Shown: positions 40,404 to 49,628 of the stretch, one piece after another | How the letters are laid out: every line of letters begins with the position of its first letter | Position numbering within the stretch: the first letter of the stretch is position 1 | DNA from: Thalassotalea sp. ND16A | GTDB lineage: Bacteria; Pseudomonadota; Gammaproteobacteria; Enterobacterales; Alteromonadaceae | DNA length: 64,000 nt | Assembly (NCBI RefSeq): GCF_000764205.1 | Contig: NZ_JQDZ01000031.1 | Coordinates: forward strand, 62,001 to 126,000 | Direction of reading: 5' to 3' | Notes under the pieces: generated by a model | What the model was told of the DNA's origin: nothing | Seen by the model: only the letters and a program-made list of their open reading frames with translations | The model's database searches: none | Program-made: the position numbers and the translations under genes

Positions 40404-41333
40404 ATGTTAACTCGACTAATCAAACGGGTAAAAGCTAAAGCTTTAGCTACTCTTTTCTGGCTCCTGGCATTACCCGTTAGTGCGCAAGTGGCCATTCCAG
40501 ACTCAAAAGAGCTGCAAGTCATCACCACTTTGGCAGAAGTGGTTAAACCTGGCGGATTATTTATGTCGGTAATATTATTCATTGTGGTTTGGGCGATATT
40601 AAAAGTGGTAAAATCGGTTGTGAACGACTTAAGCGAGGTCTTTGCAGAACGACGACTATTGCTGCAAAAAGCCCTGGTATTTTTCCAGTTTATTATTTAT
40701 TTTTTCGCGATAACGACCTCTGTATTGATCAGTTTTGAATTTAGTAAAGAACTATTGGCAATTCTCGGTGGTACCTTGGCCGTTGCCGTAGGTTTTGCAA
40801 TGAAAGATATAGCAGCATCGGTTGTAGCCGGCATTATCATAATGTTTGATCGGCCATTTCAGGTCGGCGACCGAGTATTATTCGGTGGTGAATATGGTGA
40901 TATCGTCGCTATCGGCCTACGTTCGGTAAAAATGAATACCCTTGATGACAACGTAGTTACCATTCCTAACAACATTTTCTTAAATCAGCTCACCTCTTGT
41001 GGTAACTATGGAGAACTTGATATGCAAGTTGCCATCAGTTTTCATATTGGCATCGATGAAGATTTGTCCCAAGCGCAAGCCATCATACGAGAATGTGCCG
41101 CATTGAGTAAATTTGCCTACCTTAACAAACCGATAAATGTACTGATCTGCCAAGTCCTCACCAATAACTTTATCGCTTATAAACTGACAGTGAAAGTGTA
41201 TGTGCTAGATACCAAGTATGAAAAAGCACTAGAAACAGATATTACCTTACGAGTGAATGAAGAGTTTAGAAAAGCAAAGGTTCAAGCCCCGATGATGATG
41301 GTTTCTAATCATGTGCAGCGTGCAACTAATTAA
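40404..41333 (+). CDS. MscS-family mechanosensitive channel coupled to the ATPase gene
   Basis: 309 residues. Signal peptide ending LPVSA, then membrane helices at about 50-75 and 88-112 and the pore helix at 114-146 (LLAILGGTLAVAVGFAMKDI), with the Ala/Gly packing pattern of MscS TM3. The beta domain follows (FDRPFQVGDRV, GDIVAIGLRSVKM, TIPNNIFL) and the alpha/beta C-terminal cage. AGAGGATAA at the end of the upstream gene is its ribosome site, so translation is coupled. Small-conductance channels normally open on membrane tension; here an ATPase partner suggests additional control. Confidence 0.9.
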   Translation: MLTRLIKRVKAKALATLFWLLALPVSAQVAIPDSKELQVITTLAEVVKPGGLFMSVILFIVVWAILKVVKSVVNDLSEVFAERRLLLQKALVFFQFIIYFFAITTSVLISFEFSKELLAILGGTLAVAVGFAMKDIAASVVAGIIIMFDRPFQVGDRVLFGGEYGDIVAIGLRSVKMNTLDDNVVTIPNNIFLNQLTSCGNYGELDMQVAISFHIGIDEDLSQAQAIIRECAALSKFAYLNKPINVLICQVLTNNFIAYKLTVKVYVLDTKYEKALETDITLRVNEEFRKAKVQAPMMMVSNHVQRATN

Positions 41334-41454
41334 TTGGCCCCGACTTACGCTCTGTCTTAAACTATACTCGCTGCTTGTGTTTACACGAAGTTAAAGCTAA
41401 CAGCTAAGCTTCTTAGCGCAGCAACCAAACCGCGCCAACCATTTCGGGAAACTA

Positions 41455-42321
41455 TTACAACTGTGTTATTGAATAACCTTTCTTCTTTAACTGCGCTAAC
41501 ACACCATCGTTACCGACTAAGTGCAAAGCGCCAACGAGCACAAACTCAACTTCGGCGTTAGCAAAATACGCTTCAATTTCTGGCAGCCAATTATTGTTAC
41601 GCTCGACAATGAGTTGATTGTAAGAGGTAGGAAAAGACTGTTGCCACTCTTTTGCCGCAATATTATACAGCTCTTGATTGTTGCCCACCCGCCAGGCACC
41701 TTTCATTTGTTGCATCACCGTTGGTAGTTTTGCCATATCATCTAAAGTGTAATGAATTAGCTCATCTTCATAGCCCTTGCCCATATTGGCCAAATAATCA
41801 ATTTGCTGCTCGGGCAATTCCAGGTATTTAAATGATTTTTTGTCACTCAAACCTTTTGTATTATAAAACGCATCCACCCCGGTACCACCAAGCCCCAAAC
41901 GTTGCAATTCAATCATGGTTAACGTCACCGACAACATCGACGGTTTAAACATTTGCAAATTGCCAACCGGTAAGCCTTTTTCTTGCATGTATTTGTTTAA
42001 TTTTGTGACGGTTTCCGGCTTTAATTCATCGGCATAAGTGCGACCATCCTGATAGGTCATTTTTGTCAGCATTTGCTGTTGAAATTCGGGTGTTTGAGCT
42101 TTGCTCATATCCATTTCAAAGACTAAAACGGAGGATTTTTGGTAGGCTTGCGCAAATGCTGCAGGTAGCGGGTAATCGTTTGCACTTAATACATGAACCG
42201 TGCCGCCAATATAGACAGTGTTACCTTTTTTACTCACCTGCCAAACCGGTGCTTGTGCCTGACTGGCAAATGCCACGCTGAACAAGCTAACAACTGCTAT
42301 TAAGTTCCTTATTTTCATCAC
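41455..42321 (-). CDS. TraB/GumN family protein, periplasmic
   Basis: 288 residues with a signal peptide (ending FASQA). The start of the mature part, WQVSKKGNTVYIGGTVHVLS, and the end, EFVLVGALHLVGNDGVL, are the two GxxH-type motifs of the TraB/GumN (Tiki-like) fold, thought to be metal-dependent proteases or hydrolases. Substrate unknown. Stands alone; the gap to the MscS gene contains a small hairpin GCTAAG/CTTAGC at 41403-41417. Confidence 0.88.
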   Translation of the reverse strand: MMKIRNLIAVVSLFSVAFASQAQAPVWQVSKKGNTVYIGGTVHVLSANDYPLPAAFAQAYQKSSVLVFEMDMSKAQTPEFQQQMLTKMTYQDGRTYADELKPETVTKLNKYMQEKGLPVGNLQMFKPSMLSVTLTMIELQRLGLGGTGVDAFYNTKGLSDKKSFKYLELPEQQIDYLANMGKGYEDELIHYTLDDMAKLPTVMQQMKGAWRVGNNQELYNIAAKEWQQSFPTSYNQLIVERNNNWLPEIEAYFANAEVEFVLVGALHLVGNDGVLAQLKKKGYSITQL

Positions 42322-42369
42322 TTTTATTCCTTTTTATTATGTAGTGGCTTTAATATAGCGTGAAAAACA

Positions 42370-42412
42370 AAAAAGGTTAACCTCTTTTATTACGACTTAG
42401 GTTAACCTTTTT
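42370..42412 (-). terminator. Terminator of the M28 peptidase gene
   Basis: 14-bp perfect stem AAAAAGGTTAACCT (42370-42383) and AGGTTAACCTTTTT (42399-42412) with a 15-nt loop, immediately after the peptidase stop on the minus strand and flanked by A/T runs on both sides. Confidence 0.9.
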
Positions 42413-42433
42413 ATAGCAACTTAGCTGTAACGT

Positions 42434-43831
42434 TTATTTTCTAAAATCGACAGCCGATTGCGCGGCAAAATAGGCGAAAACGGTATAAACCGCAGTATTT
42501 TGCTGCAAATCCTTAGCATCCACTTTATCTAACGTGTCATTTTCAGTGTGATGAATATCGAAATAATTGGTGCCGTCAGGGGCAAAATTCATTGCCGGTA
42601 CGCCTTTATCGGTTACTGCGCCCATATCCGATTGGCCTCTGGCCTTGTTCGCCTGGTTATATGCAACACCGAGTGATTCCATATAACTTGCTAACTCAGC
42701 AATCGCTGGTACAGCAGCCTCACCGACACCCGATTGCATCGAATAAATTTTGCCTAAACCAAAATCCCATTCCGCAGCTATCATATGGTTGTTCAACGTC
42801 GCTTTATGGTCAATGATGTATTGCTTAGCGCCCAATAAGCCAACTTCTTCACCGGCGAATAAAATCACTCGAATTGTGCGTTTTGGCCGTACTGGCAACT
42901 TGGCAATATGGGCCGTTGCTGCCATTACCATAGACACCCCCAAGCCATCGTCAATAGCACCGGTACCAACATCCCAGCTATCGAGATGTGCTCCCAGGGC
43001 AACAATCTGTTCGGGGAATTCGCTGCCGGTAATTTCGCCAATGACATTGGCACCACGAACGGCGACCACTTCATTACGCATGGCGGTAACTTTTAAGAAA
43101 AACTCAACTTTCTTGTTACGTTTAAACTGGTTTTCCAGTAAATCCGCATCTGGATTGGCTAGTGCCACCGCCGGAATTCTTTTTACACCATTTTTATAAC
43201 GGGTAATACCCGTGTGCGGAGTACGATTATTGTCGGTACCCACCGAGCGCATGATAAAACCAACCGCGCCTTTTTCAGCCGCAACAGCGGCCCCTTTTAC
43301 TCGTGCACCAACCGCTTTACCATAGCCTTTACCCGTTTTTGAGCGCTGCATACGATACGAGACAAAAGCGATTTTGTTGGTTAAGCTGCCAGCTTCTGCC
43401 GCTTGCAAATCGGCTAAAGTGTTAAAATGTAGCACTTCGGCCTGAATGCCAGTTTCGCCTGTGCCAACACTTTCCCCTAAAGCAAGGGCTTTAATTGGCT
43501 GTGGAAAAGGGGCTAGCACTTTCGCTTCAACATCGCCACGGATCCATTGATAATGACCCACTTCATCGGTCCAGACCTTATCAAAACCCAAAGACTGCAT
43601 TTTCTCAACCGCCCAGGCAATGGCACGTTTATCGCCTTCGGTGCCGATCATGCGCGCACCAACTTCGGTCGTTAATGATTCTTCAATTTGATAGGCTAAA
43701 TCAGAATTTAACGCCGTGGTTTCTAAAGCATCAATTTGCTTTTTCTGAGCGTCATTTAAATACGCCGCATGGGCAACTGAACTTGATAAGATCGCAGTTA
43801 GCACAACGGTCTGCAACATGGCTTTTAACAT
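42434..43831 (-). CDS. M28 family metallopeptidase, periplasmic or secreted
   Basis: 465 residues with signal peptide (cleavage near VAHA). A PA-like insert lies at about 130-230 (KIAFVSYRMQRSKTGKGYGK ... AAEKGAVGFIMRSV). The zinc site follows the M28 pattern: GAHLDSWDVGTGAIDDGLG (His, Asp), FAGEEVGLLGA (Glu pair), EWDFGLG, and HHTENDTLD near the end. Probably an aminopeptidase or carboxypeptidase that finishes extracellular peptide digestion, together with the other secreted proteases of this window. Confidence 0.93.
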   Translation of the reverse strand: MLKAMLQTVVLTAILSSSVAHAAYLNDAQKKQIDALETTALNSDLAYQIEESLTTEVGARMIGTEGDKRAIAWAVEKMQSLGFDKVWTDEVGHYQWIRGDVEAKVLAPFPQPIKALALGESVGTGETGIQAEVLHFNTLADLQAAEAGSLTNKIAFVSYRMQRSKTGKGYGKAVGARVKGAAVAAEKGAVGFIMRSVGTDNNRTPHTGITRYKNGVKRIPAVALANPDADLLENQFKRNKKVEFFLKVTAMRNEVVAVRGANVIGEITGSEFPEQIVALGAHLDSWDVGTGAIDDGLGVSMVMAATAHIAKLPVRPKRTIRVILFAGEEVGLLGAKQYIIDHKATLNNHMIAAEWDFGLGKIYSMQSGVGEAAVPAIAELASYMESLGVAYNQANKARGQSDMGAVTDKGVPAMNFAPDGTNYFDIHHTENDTLDKVDAKDLQQNTAVYTVFAYFAAQSAVDFRK

Positions 43832-43861
43832 AGAGTGTTCCTAATTTTCTGGGTGGGGAAA

Positions 43862-43913
43862 TTATACCAAGTCGGTCCACTTATTAGTCAATAAATGGAC
43901 CGACTTGGTATAA
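43862..43913. terminator. 24-bp-arm hairpin after the RND pump gene
   Basis: TTATACCAAGTCGGTCCACTTATT (43862-43885) and its inverted copy (43890-43913) with one mismatch and a 4-nt loop AGTC. Shares the outer TACCAA/TTGGTA with the repeats at 2833-2994 and 9023-9068 but differs inside. Lies between the pump stop and the M28 start; probably a terminator and also a mobile-type palindrome. Confidence 0.7.
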
Positions 43914-43990
43914 TAATCAATTCGAGGCGAAAGCGACACATAGATACTAAAACCATTTAGGCTTGATGCATGTGTTTGTATGTAGAAAGT

Positions 43991-46900
43991 TTACACTTCT
44001 TCATAGGCAGGCGCGGCAACCCATTGAACTTTGCTTGGCTTTTCTTGTTTGTAATCTCTTAATGCCAGTAAACATGGGGTAAGAACCAAGGTTAAAACGG
44101 TTGCAAAAGTCAGGCCGCCGGCAATCGCGGTGGCCAGCTGGGCCCACCACTGAGTTGATGGCGCACCAAAACTAATGTCGCGACTGACAAAATCAATGTT
44201 GATCTGCAACACCATTGGCATTAGGCCAAGAATGGTTGTCGTTGTGGTTAATATTACCGGCCGTAAACGTTGTGCTCCGGTTCTTAAAATGGCTTCTTTG
44301 GCGTGATAACCGGAATGGCGCAATACATTGTAGGTATCGATAAGCACAATATTGTTATTTACCACAATACCCGCCAGGGCGATAACCCCTAACCCCGACA
44401 TCACAATGCCAAAAGGTTTGCCGGCAACCAATAATGCCAAAAATACGCCAACAGTGGAGAACAACACTGCCGATAAGATTAACAACGCCTGATAAAAACT
44501 GTTGAATTGGGTGACCAAAATAATCGCCATAACAAACAATGCAATAGCAAAGGCATTCACCAGAAAATCTTGCGACTCTTGCTGATCTTCGTTTTCGCCT
44601 TTAAACGCTACCCCAACCGATAACCAGTCAATATCCAGAACTGTTAATTGCTGCTGCAATGAGGGTAATACATTACCTAATTGCGCTCCCGGCACTAAAT
44701 CGGCTTTAATAACGATTACCCGTTTCGCATCAATTCTGCGAATAGTGTCTACTTTTTGCGCGGCTTGTTTCTCAACAAAATTAGTGACCGGTACTAAGCC
44801 TTCCGCTGTTTTTAAGCGCAATTCATCTAAACGGCTGATACTGCGTTTATCCATAGGAAAGCGTACTCGAATATCTAGCTCATCATCGACATCATCCGGA
44901 CGATACTCGCCCAGTTTTAAACCATTGGTAACCATCTGCACAGAAGTACCGACTAAGGTCGCATCGGCACTAAACGTCGCAGCCAAAGCCCGATCAACTT
45001 TTAATTGCCACTCGATGCCAGCTTTCGAGCCACCATCTTCAATGTTGGTCAGTTGTGTATTGCTCACCAGCATCTTGCGGATTTTGCGCACCGCATCTTC
45101 TAATTTTTCGGGAAATCGGGATGATAATTCCAACTCTAGATCTTTACCTTGTTGTGGCCCCATTTTATCTTTGCGCACTTCCACTTCGACGCCAGCGTAG
45201 CTATCTAAACGTTGATGTAATTCGCTAACCACCTCATCGCCACTTATACGAAACTGCCAGTTGATTAAGTTGACTCGCAGTGTACCAACTAAATCGTTGC
45301 CCCCGGTGCGCGAATATAGCGATTTAATTTCGCTCATATCAAGAATACGTCGTTCCACTTCGGTCATGATTTCATCTTTCTCAAGCATAGATAAATCGCC
45401 AAACGAGCGTACTTTTAAATTAACCCCTTCCGGCTCTACGTCAGGGAAAAATTCACTGCCCAAGCCTGAGCTCACATAATTTGCCGCCACCGCAATGGCG
45501 AACAAAATGGTGATCAGCAACACCTTAAGCGGATGAGTGATGGCAACCGTTAACAGCGAAATATACTTCCCCATCAAGCCTTTAAGGTTAGCGATTTCGC
45601 CGTCTTCAGCTTCCAGTAACTGTTGTTTTTCGGCCTCTGAAATTAATCGGCTCTTGCCCCACAGCGAGCCCATAGTGGGGACAAACACCAAAGCCATAAT
45701 TAATGACGCGGTCAATACCGCAATTAAGGTTATCGGCATGAATTTCATAAACTCGCCCATCATCCCAGGCCAGAATAGCAGTGGCGCAAACGCCGCTAGT
45801 GTGGTGGCAGTGGAGGCAATAATTGGCCAAGCCATACGTTTCGCTGCCATCGAGTAGGCTAGCCGTTTATTTACGCCTTCGCTCATTTGCCGGTCGGCAA
45901 ATTCGGTAACCACAATGGCGCCATCGACTAACATGCCAACGGCCATAATGAGAGCGAATAACACCACCATATTTACCGTTAAGCCAAAAATGGCCAACAC
46001 CAAAATCCCGGTTAAAAAAGAACCGGGAATAGACAAACCGACTAACATTGCGGTGCGTGCCCCTAATGCCGCGACAATGACAATGACCACCAGTAAAACT
46101 GCCGAAATCACATTGTTTTGCAAATCGCTGAGCATGGTTTTGATTTGTTTTGATTGATCGCCGGTATAATTCACCATGATATGTTGCGGCCAGAATTTAC
46201 GCTCAGCCGCAATCAAGGCTTTGACATTATCGACGGTTTCAATAATGTTTTGCCCCGGGCGTTTTTTGACTTCGATTGAAATTGCCCGCTCGCCATTGAG
46301 GCGCGCAAAACTGGTGGGGTCTTTATAAGCACGGCGAACCAAGGCAACATCCTGAAAAGTGATCACTCGATCACCTGCCACTTTTACCGGCAATTCCATT
46401 AAATCTTTTACCGACTCAAACACCGATGGCACTTTAATCGCAAAACGGCCTTTGCCGGTATCCATGGTACCCGCAGGTACCAGGCGGTTATTACGTTCGA
46501 CTAAATTAAAAATATCGTTTTGATCTAAACCGTAACTTTCCATTAACAGCGGATCAACGATAATTTCCAGCATATCCTCGCGATCGCCGCCGATGTCCAC
46601 TTCCAGTACTTGCGTCATGCTGGCGATTTTATCTTGCAGATCACGGGCTATCGTTATCAAGCCACGTTCACTCACTGGTCCCGAGAGAAAGACCGTCACT
46701 GCCGGCTGAGAATTTGCCATGGTGACTTGCTTTACTACCGGTTCTTCCGATTCATTGGGGAGTTTGGCTTTTGCCAGAGTCACTTTATCACGAACATTGG
46801 ATAACGCTTCGCTTGAGTCAAATCCGGGGTTGAATTCTAAGGTTACGCTGGCATGACCCTCGCTTGCCGTGGCGCTCATTTCCTTGATGCCTTCGATCGC

Positions 46901-47119
46901 TTTTAATTCATTTTCCATCGGCCTAACGAGCATGCGCTCTGCATCCTCTGGCGAAATACCGTCATGTACCATAGAGACATAAATCCTCGGTATGGTGATA
47001 TCAGGGTTCGACTCTTTCGGGATATTGGCATAGGTAATCGCGCCAGCAATCAATAATAAGATAAAAATCATCATTACTGAGCGAGTACGTTGCAGGGCCG
47101 AATCGATAAGGGTAAGCAT
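43991..47119 (-). CDS. RND efflux pump, inner-membrane transporter
   Basis: 1042 residues, the length and topology of HAE1-type pumps: one N-terminal helix, a large periplasmic loop (about 30-335), a helix bundle, a second loop and a second bundle. Characteristic pieces: PKESNPDITIP, GISPEDAERMLVRPMENELK, GDQSKQIKTMLSDLQNNV. In TM4 the usual Asp-Asp pair reads D399-G400 (GMLVDGAIVV); in TM10, where AcrB has a functional Lys, there is Asn-Asn-Asn (921-923). Paired with the adaptor gene 6 nt upstream; no outer-membrane channel gene is near, so TolC elsewhere must be used. Substrate unknown. Confidence 0.93.
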   Translation of the reverse strand: MLTLIDSALQRTRSVMMIFILLLIAGAITYANIPKESNPDITIPRIYVSMVHDGISPEDAERMLVRPMENELKAIEGIKEMSATASEGHASVTLEFNPGFDSSEALSNVRDKVTLAKAKLPNESEEPVVKQVTMANSQPAVTVFLSGPVSERGLITIARDLQDKIASMTQVLEVDIGGDREDMLEIIVDPLLMESYGLDQNDIFNLVERNNRLVPAGTMDTGKGRFAIKVPSVFESVKDLMELPVKVAGDRVITFQDVALVRRAYKDPTSFARLNGERAISIEVKKRPGQNIIETVDNVKALIAAERKFWPQHIMVNYTGDQSKQIKTMLSDLQNNVISAVLLVVIVIVAALGARTAMLVGLSIPGSFLTGILVLAIFGLTVNMVVLFALIMAVGMLVDGAIVVTEFADRQMSEGVNKRLAYSMAAKRMAWPIIASTATTLAAFAPLLFWPGMMGEFMKFMPITLIAVLTASLIMALVFVPTMGSLWGKSRLISEAEKQQLLEAEDGEIANLKGLMGKYISLLTVAITHPLKVLLITILFAIAVAANYVSSGLGSEFFPDVEPEGVNLKVRSFGDLSMLEKDEIMTEVERRILDMSEIKSLYSRTGGNDLVGTLRVNLINWQFRISGDEVVSELHQRLDSYAGVEVEVRKDKMGPQQGKDLELELSSRFPEKLEDAVRKIRKMLVSNTQLTNIEDGGSKAGIEWQLKVDRALAATFSADATLVGTSVQMVTNGLKLGEYRPDDVDDELDIRVRFPMDKRSISRLDELRLKTAEGLVPVTNFVEKQAAQKVDTIRRIDAKRVIVIKADLVPGAQLGNVLPSLQQQLTVLDIDWLSVGVAFKGENEDQQESQDFLVNAFAIALFVMAIILVTQFNSFYQALLILSAVLFSTVGVFLALLVAGKPFGIVMSGLGVIALAGIVVNNNIVLIDTYNVLRHSGYHAKEAILRTGAQRLRPVILTTTTTILGLMPMVLQINIDFVSRDISFGAPSTQWWAQLATAIAGGLTFATVLTLVLTPCLLALRDYKQEKPSKVQWVAAPAYEEV

Positions 47120-47125
47120 GATAAA

Positions 47126-48202
47126 TTACGGCTCTGAGCTGACAGGGTTTACTTTATCTCCGGGCCGGACAAAACCTTGACCTAAGATAATGATTTGTTC
47201 TTCATCCATCAGGCCTGATAACCAAACCCCGGTCTCATCGCTTTTTACCATATTGATTTGGGTAAAGACGACATGGTCATCGACCACAGATTTCACCCCA
47301 ATATTGCCCATCTCATCCAAGGCCAATAATGCTGGCGAAAGTTTAATTGCTGACACGGTCTCGAGCGGTAATTCCACTTGTGCACTGATCCCGGCCAGGT
47401 ATTGGTAATTAGCATTTTCGATGGCAATTTCGGCTTTGAAGGTGTTGGTATTTTCATTGGCGACACTGGCGATATAACGCAGTTTACCCTGTATTTGTCT
47501 TTCACCTAAGAGGGCAATATTGGCGACTTGCCCTTTTTTTACCTTAAACACCTGATTTTCGGTAATATGAGCTCTTATCACCAAGGGGTCGAGATCGGCA
47601 ACCATGGCTATATCTTCACCTATGGCGACGTAATCACCTACTTCGACGTAACGTTCGTTTAAAATACCGGCAAATGGGGCAACGATAGTGGTATTGCTAA
47701 TGTCTTTTTCTATGCGCGCAAGTTCTGCTTTGGCATCTGTCACATCGGCAAGTTTTAGCGCTAATGCCGATTCTCCCTGATAGCCCTCTTTAAACAGCGC
47801 TTTCGAGCCGTAATAGTCAATGCGCCGTTGTTTTAATAAGGTTTGATAATGTTCAAGCTGGGCCGGGAGTTCATTTAATGCGATCGATGCGATCACATCT
47901 CCCTGTTCGACAAAGCTGCCTCGTTTGGCAAACACCTGAGAAATTGTGCCTTTTACCTGAGCTTGCAACATAACAATACGATCAGGTTCCGTACGACCAT
48001 ACAAATTCACGGTATTGGCAACCTGCTCGGCGACAAACGTTGCGACTTTGACTTGCGGTACCGGCGCTCGTTTTTCAGCAGTGATGTCGGGGTTAATTTT
48101 TTCATTACTCAGCCCTGTCGCTAACCAAAGGATTAGTAACAAGGTGATGAAAATAGCAATGACGTACGGACGTTGAGCCAGCCATTGGCTGTTAAAACGC
48201 AT
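47126..48202 (-). CDS. RND efflux periplasmic adaptor subunit
   Basis: 358 residues. N-terminal anchor helix (about 12-30), lipoyl/hairpin/beta-barrel plan of membrane-fusion proteins: VNLYGRTEPDRIVMLQAQVK, AKRGSFVEQGDVIASI, coiled-coil hairpin about 110-170, then TTIVAPFAGILNERYVEVGD. First gene of the two-gene pump operon. No lipobox cysteine, so anchored by the helix. The partner pump is encoded 6 nt downstream. Confidence 0.93.
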   Translation of the reverse strand: MRFNSQWLAQRPYVIAIFITLLLILWLATGLSNEKINPDITAEKRAPVPQVKVATFVAEQVANTVNLYGRTEPDRIVMLQAQVKGTISQVFAKRGSFVEQGDVIASIALNELPAQLEHYQTLLKQRRIDYYGSKALFKEGYQGESALALKLADVTDAKAELARIEKDISNTTIVAPFAGILNERYVEVGDYVAIGEDIAMVADLDPLVIRAHITENQVFKVKKGQVANIALLGERQIQGKLRYIASVANENTNTFKAEIAIENANYQYLAGISAQVELPLETVSAIKLSPALLALDEMGNIGVKSVVDDHVVFTQINMVKSDETGVWLSGLMDEEQIIILGQGFVRPGDKVNPVSSEP

Positions 48203-48300
48203 ATCTTCCCCAAATGTTTACAAAAAATTATTATAAGTTATGGAGTTAGTATAAAACGAAGATGGGTATTTAAGCAGCAACTATTTACATTAATTACATA

Positions 48301-48357
48301 TATACCCGCTCCCCTTCAAGATGCAGGTTTCAGAGTTCTTGAAGTGGAACCGGTGTA
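48301..48357. repeat. Imperfect palindrome downstream of erpA
   Basis: 21-bp arms, TATACCCGCTCCCCTTCAAGA (48301-48321, 4 mismatches with the inverse of 48337-48357), 15-nt loop. Located 22 nt beyond the erpA stop, so it may end that transcript. It resembles short dispersed repeats with CTTCAAGATGCAGG seen in related genomes (recollection, not searched). Confidence 0.5.
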
Positions 48358-48379
48358 ATTGCTATCAGAACGGGTGAGC

Positions 48380-48721
48380 TTAGATTGAAAACGAAGAACC
48401 ACAACCACAGGTAGTTTCGGCATTAGGGTTATCCACCAGAAAACGACTGCCTTCCAGGCCTTCAATATAATCGACAGTACCACCTACCAGGTATTGCAAA
48501 CTCATTGGATCTATCACCATGGTAACGCCTTGTTTCACTATGGTCATGTCGCCATCGTTAACTTTTTCATCAAAGGTAAAGCCATATTGAAAGCCCGAGC
48601 AACCACCACCGGTTACGTACACTCGCAATTTTAATTCTGGGTTTTCTTCTTCGCTGATCAATACTTTCACTTTATTAGCGGCAGCATCACTAAATTGAAT
48701 TGGCAATTGATTTTCTGACAT
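48380..48721 (-). CDS. erpA: Iron-sulfur cluster insertion protein ErpA
   Basis: A-type carrier that delivers [4Fe-4S] clusters to targets such as IspG/IspH. 113 residues. The three cluster cysteines are intact: one in [12 protein letters not shown] and two in [11 protein letters not shown] at the C-terminus. The N-terminus [18 protein letters not shown] is that of ErpA rather than IscA. Single gene. Confidence 0.97.
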   Translation of the reverse strand: MSENQLPIQFSDAAANKVKVLISEEENPELKLRVYVTGGGCSGFQYGFTFDEKVNDGDMTIVKQGVTMVIDPMSLQYLVGGTVDYIEGLEGSRFLVDNPNAETTCGCGSSFSI

Positions 48722-48815
48722 CGGTATTTTTTTACAACTATGGGGTTAAAACTTAAGCGGATTATCTTAAACCCGAGCAAATTAGTCAAGTATTAGTTGC
48801 GTCAAAGCGCCAGGA

Positions 48816-49541
48816 TTAACTTTCTTTTTTACTTAACCAGGGATATGTTTCATCAAGACGGTGCTGTTTTTGCCAGCGACCCGCCGGTAAAATCGCCGAC
48901 ACATCGATTTTTTCGGGAATAAAATCATCAGGTAAGGTGAATTCACCTTCAATCACCTGAAAGTATTGGAAACTAAATGACAGTGCTTTTTGATCCAGTT
49001 CCGATATGTTAGCAATATTCACCGTGGCCGGACGATTAACCAAACTGCCATCAAAAGTCACCTTTAAATGGCCTTTGGCATAGCGTTTACTTTTTTGCTG
49101 CTGCACCAACACCACACGAATTCGATAATGATTCGGGCTGTTAGTTGCTGCAATTTCAACCTCATCGATAATAATGCCATTGGCCTGCTTTTCTGGTGCC
49201 ATTATTTTTTCATAAAAAGCCAATTCTTTTTTTAACGAAAAATGATCATCTTCAATGGTTCTAAATGCTTGTTGCATTTTTTGGTTGGCCAGACGTTCTA
49301 TTGCCAGCTCCACTTGCAGGGTATTTATCTGGCTAATGGCTTGTTCATTTTTTTGATAGAGTTTCTCAAGGCGTTCTGTTTGCTCGGCAATCATCCGGTT
49401 TTGATGTTTTTGATAAAAATTACCGGCCTGATAAGACATCACTGCCACCACAAGCAGCAAGGCAGCGCAACAGATTAATAATTTAAAAGCGCCAAAACGT
49501 GCGTGCAGGCGGGAAATTGTTATTTTTTTTAACCAATTCAT
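48816..49541 (-). CDS. Coiled-coil membrane protein, DUF6776-like
   Basis: 241 residues. One membrane helix at about 19-38 after a basic N-terminus, then a coiled coil (about 50-115, TERLEKLYQKNEQAISQINT), then a beta-rich periplasmic domain (LKVTFDGSLVNRPATVNIAN). Matches a conserved gammaproteobacterial family without known function, commonly beside erpA. Divergent from the CLC gene. Confidence 0.75.
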   Translation of the reverse strand: MNWLKKITISRLHARFGAFKLLICCAALLLVVAVMSYQAGNFYQKHQNRMIAEQTERLEKLYQKNEQAISQINTLQVELAIERLANQKMQQAFRTIEDDHFSLKKELAFYEKIMAPEKQANGIIIDEVEIAATNSPNHYRIRVVLVQQQKSKRYAKGHLKVTFDGSLVNRPATVNIANISELDQKALSFSFQYFQVIEGEFTLPDDFIPEKIDVSAILPAGRWQKQHRLDETYPWLSKKES

Positions 49542-49628
49542 TTTTAACGTATTATCTAATTTAAGTATGGTAAACTTGCAAACAAATTATCTTCTACACC
49601 ACAACAAAAATACAGCTAAGGTATTTCC

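Noticed and set aside
42750-43199. 149-codon open frame on the plus strand
   Set aside because: Lies wholly antisense to the M28 peptidase; Ser/Thr/Ala-rich shadow of its coding frame with no recognisable motif.
44745-45200. 151-codon open frame on the plus strand
   Set aside because: Antisense shadow of the RND pump.
49542-49628. Possible fluoride riboswitch before the CLC gene
   Set aside because: The 87-bp leader lacks the conserved pseudoknot bases; I see only AT-rich sequence and a ribosome site.
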